NCBI GenBank assembly: GCA_963842125.1
Contig: CAWJFE010000001.1
Location: 1 to 64,000 of the forward strand
From: CAWCWK01 sp963842125
GTDB taxonomy: Bacteria; Pseudomonadota; Alphaproteobacteria; Rhizobiales; CAWCWK01
Direction: 5' to 3'
DNA length: 64,000 nucleotides
Of this stretch, positions 1-7,130 are shown piece after piece. Both the position numbers and the translations under genes were made by a program. The notes beneath the pieces were generated by a model. That model ran no database searches. It was given only the letters and a program-made list of their open reading frames with translations, and was not told the DNA's origin. Every line of letters begins with the position of its first letter. Position 1 is the stretch's first letter.

Positions 1-817
1 ATGCCGCGTGCGGCGATCTCCATGACGCGCTTGCAGCGCACATCGCTCGAGGCTTCGACCCGGTAGTCCGTCACGTGGTGCCGGCCACGCGGACGGTAGC
101 GGTACCCCTCAGGGTGATCGTGACGATCTCGCGCTCGAGCAGCGCCACCACGCCGCCGCGCGCGGCCTGGTCGCGTGCCTCGTCGAGTTCGGGCGTGCCA
201 GGACTGCCAGTAGCCCTCGTGATTGCCGATGACCATCACGACCGGTACTTGCATGGCGCCGAACCAGTCCTCCAGGCGCTCTACGGACCGGACCGGGTCC
301 TCGCCGACGTCGCCAGCGACCAGCACCGCGTCGCAGATCGGCAGCGGATCGGGCGGGGTCCAACCGTGATGGTCGGCGTGAAGGTCCGACAGCACCCACA
401 GTCGCGCGGGGCGGCGAGGATCGGCGCGCGGGCCGTTCTGCATCCCGTCCGCGGAACGGGGGTTCGTTGCGGGCGAAGGCAACCGCTGTGCCAAGCCGCC
501 TCGCTCGTCGCTGCCCGCCGCGATCAGCAGCGCCGTCGCGGGGTGCGCCGCCACATGCTGCAGCACCAGCTCTGCCGTCGGATCGCCGGCCGCGGCGTGA
601 TGCCGAAGGCGATCCAAGGCATCGCAGAAGCCGGCGACGTCTTGGGAGGGAACGCCGTGCACACCTTTCCGCCTGAGCCGTTGCATGGCGTGCAGGGCAT
701 CACCAACAGTGGCAGCGACATCGCTCGGTACCGGGCCGCCAACCAACGGGGACGGGCGTCCGCCCGCAGGGCGGCGCGGCGTCGGGGAACGGCAAGGGCG
801 TTGATCAGATCGTGCAT
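1..817 (-). pseudogene. Metallophosphoesterase, frame-disrupted, runs off left edge
   Basis: On the minus strand one frame carries the calcineurin-like metallophosphoesterase motifs in order: VLSDLHADHHGW (near 375-410), LVAGDVGED (near 310) and MVIGNHEGYW (near 225). These are the D-x-H, GD and GNHE metal-binding blocks. An apparent start at 817 (ATG, preceded by AAGGA) gives MHDLINALA and then needs a frame change near 790 to reach the frame with the motifs. After GNHE the sensible protein (PELDEARDQAARGG...) lies in a second frame from about 200 to 85, and the first frame resumes with TDYRVEASSDVRCKRV up to base 1. The central shift therefore looks like a compensated pair of indels. Upstream of the phosphatase motifs is an alanine-rich helical segment I do not recognise. 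It could be real decay in a mobile element or sequencing indels; the family call is firm, the substrate unknown. Confidence 0.6.
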
Positions 818-979
818 GGCAAGGTCCTTCGCGCAGCCGGCCGTGGAACCCAGGCGCGCGGGATCGGCGGGCGGCGAGGCACCCGCGGGTGAACAGGATA
901 GAGGTGTGGTGCAAAGGAGTGCGGACCGCGCTGGGGCGACCCGCCAGGCGCGGCGAGCGTGCCGCGCCGAAGCGCGCGG

Positions 980-1859
980 TCAGCGCGGCGTCGGCCTCGG
1001 CCAGGGCTGCCGCCTGTAAGGACGCAGTAGCAGCGCGATGGCCTCTGCATGTACCCGGCGGATCTCCGCTGCGATCGCGACAGCACGAGTGCCGAAGCGG
1101 GCATCGAACGCCGTCAGCGTCATGATCTGATCGTCCGGCACGCGCAGCGCCGCCTCGTCGTTCAACACGACGACCGCCGCATGCCCCGACCCGACGGCGT
1201 AGTCACGACCTGACAGATGCGATTGAACGCACAGGCTCGACGTCGCGAGGTTCGATCGCAACCATTTCTGATGCTCCGCGCCGAGCTTGCCGCCGCGCTT
1301 CAACTCGATGATCCAGCCGGTGTTGTCGCGCAGATCAACCATCACAAGGTCGGGCAGGATCGTGCGAGCGGTCTCGCCCACCGGCGGCAGATCGATATCG
1401 GCGCGGTCGCCGTCGCGCATCCGGGCGACGTGGTTGGCCACGTTTCGCGCCACCGCGATCCGCTCGGACGGCACGACGTGAGGCGGGGGTGCTCCTCCAC
1501 GGCGGCGATGACGCCGGCCTGATAGAGGTCGCCGTCGCGCCGTTGGAGGGACGCATGGACCGATCCCAGGCGCGACTGGGCCGGTAGAAACAGTCCGTCC
1601 GGGGCGTGTTCTCGATGAACGGCACCGATCGCCTTCGCGAGGATGCGCTTGTAGAGTTCGATGGGGAGGACGTCGCCGCGCGCCACAACCGCGAGCAACT
1701 GCGCCGCGGCCTCGTCTGGATCGAGGTCGTCGAAGGACGGTACACGGCACACTGGATCGGGTGCGGCTTCGTTGAAGATGGCGGAGGTGGGGGTGCCCAT
1801 GAGGCAGCTGAATTGACCGGACGCAGAGCGTCGGCCACAAGAACGTCAGTCATGTTCAT
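980..1859 (-). pseudogene. PD-(D/E)XK nuclease-like protein, frameshifted
   Basis: Read on the minus strand, the N-terminal part (ATG at 1800, or more likely 1859) is sensible in one frame (FDDLDPDEAAAQLLAVVARG... to AAVEEHPR) and the rest continues in another frame from about 1485 (VPSERIAVARNVANHVARM...). The second part has the block ILPDLVMVDLRDNTGWIIELK, a proline-aspartate then a strand then E-x-K, the hallmark of PD-(D/E)XK nuclease-like folds. Near 1018 an alanine-rich helix (QAAALAEADAALTARF) again fits best in a third frame. At least two indels therefore separate the segments. It lies just upstream of the broken metallophosphoesterase on the same strand, probably in one operon. Fold assignment is moderate; function (restriction, defence or phage-type nuclease) is not known. 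Confidence 0.5.
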
Positions 1860-2180
1860 CTCAGGTACAGTGAGTGGATGTGATCAGGTCGGCCGGTCGT
1901 TGGTAGCTTCCGGTCGACCGCCCGATCGCTCGGACGGCTTCTGATACGTACAGGCTGCTCCGGATCGAGGCGCAGCGCAAGAGACAGCAACAAACGTGGT
2001 TAACGCGGAATGTGTCCGCGTCGATTTATGCACATCTACTATGTCAGCTATCGTTTACCAACGAGGCTTCTCAAGATGTAACTCCAGAAGGCTCGCATAC
2101 GAAGGAGCAGGCTACGAGTTCTCGGTTTTACGTTATTCGCTTGATTTTCGTAAGGCTTATAGTTCCTGAACAATACGTCG
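1860..2180. other. AT-richer stretch without a supported gene
   Basis: No frame on either strand gives a convincing protein. Base composition shifts here from strongly GC-rich to clearly more AT-rich, which continues to about 3540 and supports foreign origin. No clear hairpin terminator or repeat was seen. Confidence 0.4.
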
Positions 2181-2522
2181 TCAGAAATATCTGTGACTCT
2201 TGGTGCTCTTCCTTGGACGGTGTTTTAGAAGTCCCGAAGGTATCGGCCCCATCGCTTGGGTTACGAAGGCAAGTTCGGGTACATTGCCATCTTTAGCTGC
2301 GCCAGATCTTGCTATCGCTTGCAGTCCATAAGTCGCGACAACACCTTCGATGGTGTCTTCGTTCGGGTAGACGCCCCGACGTTTGTAGGCGCCTATTGCT
2401 CCGACCCCGAGCGCTATAGGAGACAGGGATATCTTCGTTCCGAAGAGTTCATATGGCTTCGATTTCGTAGTCGTGCGCGAGGGACAGCAGCGTCTCGTGA
2501 ATTTGATCGTTCCCGCCCTCAT
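2181..2522 (-). CDS. Out-of-frame C-terminal continuation of the 2449-3528 gene (uncertain)
   Basis: From about 2450 downwards this minus-strand frame reads as sensible protein (YELFGTKISLSPIALG..., then a Lys/Arg-rich end) and stops at 2181. Its first 25 codons overlap the end of the larger gene in another frame and look like noise. The larger gene ends DYEIEAI-stop exactly where this frame becomes protein-like, so a single indel around 2450 would join them into one protein of about 450 residues. Alternatively it is a separate small protein with an unrecognised start. No family recognised; a short hydrophobic stretch (SPIALGVGAIGA) may be membrane-active or buried. Confidence 0.35.
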   Translation of the reverse strand: MRAGTIKFTRRCCPSRTTTKSKPYELFGTKISLSPIALGVGAIGAYKRRGVYPNEDTIEGVVATYGLQAIARSGAAKDGNVPELAFVTQAMGPIPSGLLKHRPRKSTKSHRYF

Positions 2523-3528
2523 CTGTCTTTCTCGATATAGCTTTCACTATTTGCTCGGCGCGCAGTATAATGGTGCGGGCGTCAGCGACAGGGTGAGCAA
2601 GCGTTCCGACGTAATCTGAAAGAGGCCCGCCGATACCGTGCGTCTCGGCCGTTGTACGTCGAATGCTAAACTGCGCTCGTCTCACTTCATTCGCCGCGTG
2701 GGCGAGGGCCGCTAAGATATCCAATTGATCTAGGAGCATCCCGATCTCAGGAATTTTGATTATGGATCTGGCAATCGCCCTCTTTTTGGCGTCATGCGCC
2801 AACTTTTGTCCTTCGCGTCGAAGGTTGTAGCCTACCGTTCGAGGATCTCCCTCGCCATAGACTGCTGCGAGAGCCGCGGAGCCATTCTCCTTGGCGGTAC
2901 GAAACCTGGCTTTCAGGATGTCATCTTCACTCTCATCAGATCTGGTCTTCAGGGAGCCGTCGTACTGATGCAAACGACGTGTCAGCACGACCTCCGCATT
3001 CCAACGATCGCGGTTCGGGTCATCACCGTGGCCTATTGCTCCTTCATTCTGTGAGCCGTGATCTCCCGGGTCCCAGGGGAGTACATCCCGAGCACCTGCA
3101 ACGAGGCGTTCCAGCTTGCAAAAATGTGCCAACAGTGCGGTTTGGAACGGCTCCTCTACCGAGCCTACGAGGGGTCGTGCACCGCGCTTCAGAGGCCCGG
3201 CCTCGAACAGGTAGGTAGGCAGCACTATGCCTGCCTTGTGGCGACCTTCATCTATAGGTACCGATCCACCGTCATCAACAACGAAGCCACGTGCCTCATC
3301 GTCGGCGCCGTATAGTATTACGGTGCGCTCGAAGAACGCCTCGCCCCAGACCGCTATAATCGTTTCGATACGGCCAGCAACCGCGCTGAGGGCTTCGCGC
3401 TTGATACGTTGTTGACCGTCAACTGTTGTGATCGCGTTCTCTGAAGAGGTCGGCGCAACATGGATCATCAATACATGGGGGTATAGTGCCGTGAGACGAT
3501 TCTGTTCAGGCTTCCGAGCTTCAGGCAT
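2449..3528 (-). CDS. Hypothetical accessory protein (359 aa)
   Basis: The start is well supported: AGGAGA lies six bases before ATG at 3528. The protein is soluble, without signal peptide or membrane segment. It has an N-terminal alpha/beta-looking part (LYPHVLMIHVAP..., AGRIETIIAVWGEAFFERTVILYGADDEARG) followed by a mostly helical, charged C-terminal half. I recognise no family. Codon use and base composition are more AT-rich than the flanking chromosome. It stands between the broken nuclease-like gene and the tra-like genes inside the integrated element. The reading frame may have been interrupted near its end (see 2181-2522), so the native protein could be longer. Confidence 0.6.
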   Translation of the reverse strand: MPEARKPEQNRLTALYPHVLMIHVAPTSSENAITTVDGQQRIKREALSAVAGRIETIIAVWGEAFFERTVILYGADDEARGFVVDDGGSVPIDEGRHKAGIVLPTYLFEAGPLKRGARPLVGSVEEPFQTALLAHFCKLERLVAGARDVLPWDPGDHGSQNEGAIGHGDDPNRDRWNAEVVLTRRLHQYDGSLKTRSDESEDDILKARFRTAKENGSAALAAVYGEGDPRTVGYNLRREGQKLAHDAKKRAIARSIIKIPEIGMLLDQLDILAALAHAANEVRRAQFSIRRTTAETHGIGGPLSDYVGTLAHPVADARTIILRAEQIVKAISRKTDEGGNDQIHETLLSLAHDYEIEAI

Positions 3529-3578
3529 ATACTTCTCCTATAAGTATGAGTTGTGTTCGACGGTCCTGCGATGAAGGG

Positions 3579-3767
3579 TCAGAGGGCGTAGGGGGCTGCG
3601 ATGGCCAAGGCGACGACGAGGGCTCCGACGCACATCCCTTTCCAGAACGCATGCTCCGCCATGAGGCGCCCGTTAACCTTCTCTCGGTGCCGTACGTATT
3701 GTTCTCTCGTGCTGACGAGTTTGGCGAGCGACGCGAGCCTTGGTCGTGCCTTAAGCATGGCTGGCAC
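3579..3767 (-). CDS. Small membrane-anchored protein, third gene of tra-like set
   Basis: A 62-residue basic protein (GTG at 3767; ATG at 3758 is the alternative) with a charged middle (TREQYVRHREKVNGRLMAEH) and one C-terminal hydrophobic segment (GMCVGALVVALAIAAPYAL), so probably tail-anchored with its N-terminus in the cytoplasm. In-frame sequence upstream (RAEKRYAEEFIQEFARAP) is also protein-like back to about 3840 but has no obvious start codon, so the native protein may begin earlier. It follows the ParA/TraL-like gene by 82 bases on the same strand. By position it would correspond to traM of a traK-L-M set; that is an inference from order only. Confidence 0.5.
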   Translation of the reverse strand: MPAMLKARPRLASLAKLVSTREQYVRHREKVNGRLMAEHAFWKGMCVGALVVALAIAAPYAL

Positions 3768-3782
3768 CCGCTTTGCGGGTGC
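3764..3782. repeat. Perfect 8-bp palindrome with 3-base loop
   Basis: GCACCCGC-TTT-GCGGGTGC, a perfect stem overlapping the possible GTG start (3767) and six bases upstream of the possible ATG start (3758) of the small membrane protein. In the transcript it could mask the translation start or act as a transcription pause or attenuation site. It is not followed by a T-run on the minus strand, so a simple terminator is unlikely. Confidence 0.5.
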
Positions 3783-3849
3783 TCTCGCGAACTCCTGAAT
3801 AAACTCCTCGGCGTACCGCTTCTCGGCGCGTAAGGGACGTCCGGCCGTC

Positions 3850-4626
3850 CTACCCGATGCGAAAGGGCAGAGTGTCGAACGCCTCGGCGAGGTGCGATTT
3901 CCAGACGGACAGATCTCCGCGGATGGCCCGCGCCAAGGTGGGGGGAAGTTTGACGGCCCTTTGCAGGTCCGCAGGTGCCATGTCGGCCATCTGCCACGGA
4001 GATGCAGTCGAACGGTTCACGGCCTCAAGCGCGCGAGGCATCAGTCGCGGATGGCGCAACACCATCGAACCACCAACCGCTTCCGTCATGAACTTGCTAG
4101 CTCTTACGGCGTCACCACCGTCCTCGCAGATGACGGGGACGATCAGAGCGCTCGGCATAGCGATCTGGATCCGTTGAACCGTACCCTTCGCGATCCTCAT
4201 TGTCTCCGCGTCCGTGGTGGTGGGCACGAAGACCAGAACCGGCATGCCAATTTCCTGAAGAGCGACATCGAGGTCGATCGAAATCATCACATCAAGGACG
4301 CGAGACACCAGGTTGCCGCCGACATCGAAGAGCACGACCTCGTCTGCCCCCTCCAAGAGGCGGTCGGTCAAAGGCGAGAGAATGGTGGCATCCGCGAGGT
4401 CGTCTTGTCGAAGATCGTCGACCGACGGCATACGCAGCGTTTGGACGTGAATCCCGAGGGAGGCCTCCAACTTGGTCTGGTTGTCGCTCTGGTAGCCGAC
4501 GACGCGATTTGCGCTCTCCATAAGATACGCACCGTACGCGGCGAGGGTCTGGGTCTTTCGGACGCCGCCCTTGTCGCACATTGCCATGGCCAGAAACGGC
4601 CGTTTCGTATCCGTCTTACTCGTCAT
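3850..4626 (-). CDS. ParA/TraL-like P-loop protein with altered Walker A
   Basis: 258 residues. The N-terminus carries a deviant Walker A box of the ParA/MinD/TraL kind, MCDKGGVRKTQ at residues 16-26, where the usual KGGVGKS/T has Arg at position 23 instead of Gly. A Walker A-prime-like block follows (EVVLFDVGGN, about residue 97) and later PVLVFVPTTTDAET. Length (258 against about 240) and position between a small putative DNA-binding gene and a small membrane protein resemble TraL of the IncP traK-traL-traM set; a plasmid-partition ParA is the alternative. Its start overlaps the end of the upstream gene by 11 bases, so translation is probably coupled. The Arg in the P-loop may impair nucleotide binding. 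Confidence 0.65.
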   Translation of the reverse strand: MTSKTDTKRPFLAMAMCDKGGVRKTQTLAAYGAYLMESANRVVGYQSDNQTKLEASLGIHVQTLRMPSVDDLRQDDLADATILSPLTDRLLEGADEVVLFDVGGNLVSRVLDVMISIDLDVALQEIGMPVLVFVPTTTDAETMRIAKGTVQRIQIAMPSALIVPVICEDGGDAVRASKFMTEAVGGSMVLRHPRLMPRALEAVNRSTASPWQMADMAPADLQRAVKLPPTLARAIRGDLSVWKSHLAEAFDTLPFRIG

Positions 4627-5044
4627 CGGGTCTACCTACCTTTTGCATGGCCGCGCGGCGCGCAGCGACACGGCTGGACGTAGACGAGGTCGGCGAGCGA
4701 GATGTCCGGTTTAAATCGAGATTGTGCTCCTTCGCCGAAAATTCCTGGGTTTTTGGGTGATTGAAGGCAGCTAGAGGGAGGGCGAGCTGTCTTCTAGCCA
4801 GTCGCCCATGGATGCCGCGCAACGTCGCCGGAGATATCTTCGCACGCCCGGCCACAGTCAGCGCTTCGGTCAGTACAGTCGCCAGGGCTTCCCACCGCGC
4901 GCCACGGGCGCGATGGTCGGCGATCTCGTCGTGAATATCGCGAAGTGCGATCGTTAAAGAGCGCTCGCCGTAGCCGTCGTGCAATGCCTCAGAGAAGCGC
5001 GCCTTGAGCGCAGCGATGGATTCGCTGGAGATCGGTTTCGGCAT
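4616..5044 (-). CDS. TraK-like putative DNA-binding accessory protein
   Basis: From ATG at 5044 the product is about 142 residues (MPKPISSESIAALKARF...); an in-frame ATG at 5143 would add 33 residues of atypical sequence that overlap the inverted repeat sites, so I prefer 5044. The core is helical and basic (LTIALRDIHDEIADHRARG, then a helix-turn-helix-like AGRAKISPATLRGIHGRL at about 95-112), with a Ser/Arg-rich tail. Size and position upstream of a TraL-like ATPase match TraK, the oriT-binding protein of IncP-type systems, but I do not see a diagnostic motif. The repeats next to its start could be its own operator or a transfer site. Confidence 0.5.
   Translation of the reverse strand: MPKPISSESIAALKARFSEALHDGYGERSLTIALRDIHDEIADHRARGARWEALATVLTEALTVAGRAKISPATLRGIHGRLARRQLALPLAAFNHPKTQEFSAKEHNLDLNRTSRSPTSSTSSRVAARRAAMQKVGRPDDE
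4697..4716 (+). repeat. 20-bp site, direct copy A
   Basis: GCGAGATGTCCGGTTTAAAT, inside the 3' end of the TraK-like gene. It is identical over all 20 bases to the reverse complement of 5129-5148 and about 80% identical over 27 bases to 5070-5096. A recurring exact 20-mer around one gene suggests a protein-binding or recombination site. Confidence 0.6.
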
Positions 5045-5069
5045 GGCCGAACGTAAGCCGGCGTCGGCT

Positions 5070-5096
5070 GCGAGATCTCCGGTCCAAATCGAAATC
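5070..5096 (+). repeat. Degenerate copy B of the 20-bp site
   Basis: Begins GCGAGATCTCCGGTCCAAAT and extends to 5096; 22 of 27 bases match copy A with its 3' flank (4697-4723). With copy C it makes an imperfect inverted repeat with a 32-base spacer that contains GACG-A7-CGTC. It lies just upstream of the preferred start (5044) of the TraK-like gene and upstream of the divergent recombinase operon. Confidence 0.5.
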
Positions 5097-5128
5097 GGGG
5101 CCAAAGACGAAAAAAACGTCCTATCTGC

Positions 5129-5148
5129 ATTTAAACCGGACATCTCGC
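5129..5148 (-). repeat. 20-bp site, inverted copy C
   Basis: ATTTAAACCGGACATCTCGC, the exact reverse complement of copy A at 4697-4716. It lies in the divergent region between the TraK-like gene and the recombinase operon (5176 onward), a natural place for an operator or transfer origin. Confidence 0.6.
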
Positions 5149-5175
5149 AGGCCGTCGTTCGCCAGGGTCATCGTC

Positions 5176-5379
5176 ATGGCCAACCCTGCCGATCATACGA
5201 GCGACTTCGACGTCCGTTGGAGCGACGAGCCTTCGTGCCACGTGGTCACGGAGGCCGAGCTCAACCTCCTGCGCGCCGCCTTCTTTGCATGGGCTGGGGA
5301 TGAGAAGGTTGCCGACGCTGCGCAACCCGGCCGTCCATGCCATCATGCAGAGGCTACAGGCGAGGAGGAAGCACAATGA
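5176..5379 (+). CDS. Small acidic protein coupled to the serine recombinase
   Basis: A 67-residue acidic protein (MANPADHTSDFDVRWSDEP...). Its stop overlaps the recombinase start in ATGA (5376-5379), indicating translational coupling and supporting that it is real. A short helix (VTEAELNLLRAAFFAWAG) is the only visible structure. No family recognised. A small gene coupled to a large serine integrase could be a recombination-directionality or accessory factor, but this is only a positional inference. Confidence 0.5.
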   Translation: MANPADHTSDFDVRWSDEPSCHVVTEAELNLLRAAFFAWAGDEKVADAAQPGRPCHHAEATGEEEAQ

Positions 5380-6953
5380 GGGCGGCGGGCTACTACCGCG
5401 TAAGCACCGTGCGGCAGGCCGAAGAGGGCATCAGCCTCGCCGACCAGCGCCATGCCGTCGCGGTTTTCTGTGAGAAGAACGGCCTCGCATTGGTTGAGGA
5501 GTATTGCGATCGAGGCGCATCCGGGACCAGCGAGAACCGACCCGAGCTTCAAAGGATGCTGCTCGACGCAAAGACCAAGCCCTCGCCGTTCGAGCGCATC
5601 GTCGTGTTCTCCCAATCCCGCCTGTTCCGCAACGCGCCGGTGGCCGAACTCACCATTCGGGATCTGCGCAAGAATGGCGTCGAAGTCGTTTCCGTGACGC
5701 AGCCCTCGTCGCACGACGAGAGCGGCGACCTCGTCCGGCAACTCTTGAACGTGTTCGACGAGCACAGCTCGCGCGAGACGGCCAAGCACGTTCGCACGAC
5801 CATGCGCGCCAACGCGGAGGCAGGCTTTTGGAACGGTGCGGCTCCGCCGTTTGGATACAATACCTATGTCGCTGAGATGCACGGCAAGAAGGCGAAGAAG
5901 AAGCTTGCGATTGATGATGTCGAAGCCCGGATCATCGAGTTGATCTTCCGCCTTGCCGAACTCGGCACGGGTCGCTCCGGTCCCATGGGAACGAAGAAGA
6001 TAGCCGAGCACCTGAACGCTGCTGGGTATCGCACCAGGGCCGGCAAGTTCTGGCACGTTGGACCTCTTCACAAGATCCTGACTAACCCCGTCTACAAAGG
6101 CACATACATCTACAATCGAAACGACAGTCGGGCCGGCAAGGCGCGGCCTGTCGGCGAGCATGTCGAGGTGCGCTGTCCAGCCATTGTCGAGGCGGACCGG
6201 TTCGATGCGGTGCAGGTGCTGTTGAAGAGCCGCAACCCGAAGGTGGCTTCGCCCAAAGTTGTGTGCGGGCCGATCTTGCTGACGGGTCTTGCACGCTGCG
6301 CGGATTGCGGCGGAGCCATGACGATCCGCACGGGCAAGTCCGGGCGTTATCGGTACTACACCTGCGCGACCAGCCAAGCGCGCGGTAAGACCGCCTGCCA
6401 GGGCCGCTCACTGCCGATGGCTAAGCTTGATAACGCCGTCGTGGAAGCGCTGTGCGAGCGCCTGTTCCAGCCGGAGCGTCTGGCCGAGATGCTGCGTGAG
6501 ATCGAGGCGCGCGACGCTGAGGGCGCCACCCAGTCGAACGCCGAGATGCTTCGCGTGACCTCTGAGCTGACCGACGCGAAGGCACGACTCGAGCGCCTCT
6601 ATGGCGCGATCGAGCGGGGCCTCGCCGATATGGACGATGACGCATTCGCCGCCCGGGTGGCTTCTGCCAAGCAAGACCGCGACATCGCGACTGCCGCCCA
6701 TGAGCGGGTGCGCCGCCGCCTCGGACCGAAGCTGGATTTATCGTCGGACAAGATGGTCGCCTTTGGCAAGGCCATGCAGGATCGGCTCCGTAGAGGCGAA
6801 GTGCCGTTTCGCAAGGCCTACATCCGCGCCACCGTCGAGCGGATCGAGGTGCACGACAAGGAGGCGATCATCTACGGCCGCAAGGATAATCTGCGCCGCC
6901 GCGTTGCGAAGGGCGATCCGACCGTAGGAGCGGTGCCCAGTTCTGTTCAGAAA

Positions 6954-6983
<30 letters not shown>
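5376..6983 (+). CDS. Large serine recombinase (integrase) ending inside tRNA-Arg
   Basis: About 535 residues from ATG 5376, chosen because GAGGAGGAAG precedes it; an upstream in-frame ATG at 5337 lacks this. Order: resolvase catalytic domain (residues 1-150; nucleophile Ser10 in YYRVST, later VVFSQSRLFR), recombinase domain (about 160-270, with HVGPLHKILTNPVYKGTYIY), zinc ribbon (Cys308, Cys311, Cys330, Cys341) and a coiled-coil region (about 375-460). This is the large serine integrase layout. The last residues, KWRTRQDSNL-stop, are read from the antisense of the tRNA-Arg 3' end, overlapping it by 30 bases. This shows that the coding end was created by insertion at the tRNA. It should catalyse integration and excision of the element to the left. 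Confidence 0.93.
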
Positions 6984-7030
<47 letters not shown>

Positions 7031-7130
7031 TTCGGGTGGGACCATAGCTTCGGGTGGGGGCGGGGGCAATGGGATTTCTGGGTGGGGGAAGCGCTGGAAC
7101 ATCGGGGCCGGGGGGGCTAGAACCGGTGGC

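Noticed and set aside
75..1019. 314-codon plus-strand frame at the left edge
   Set aside because: The minus strand carries true metallophosphoesterase motifs here; the plus frame is Arg/Ala-rich shadow.
3521..3997. 158-codon minus-strand frame
   Set aside because: It overlaps the end of the TraL-like gene and the small membrane gene in another frame and is compositionally noise.
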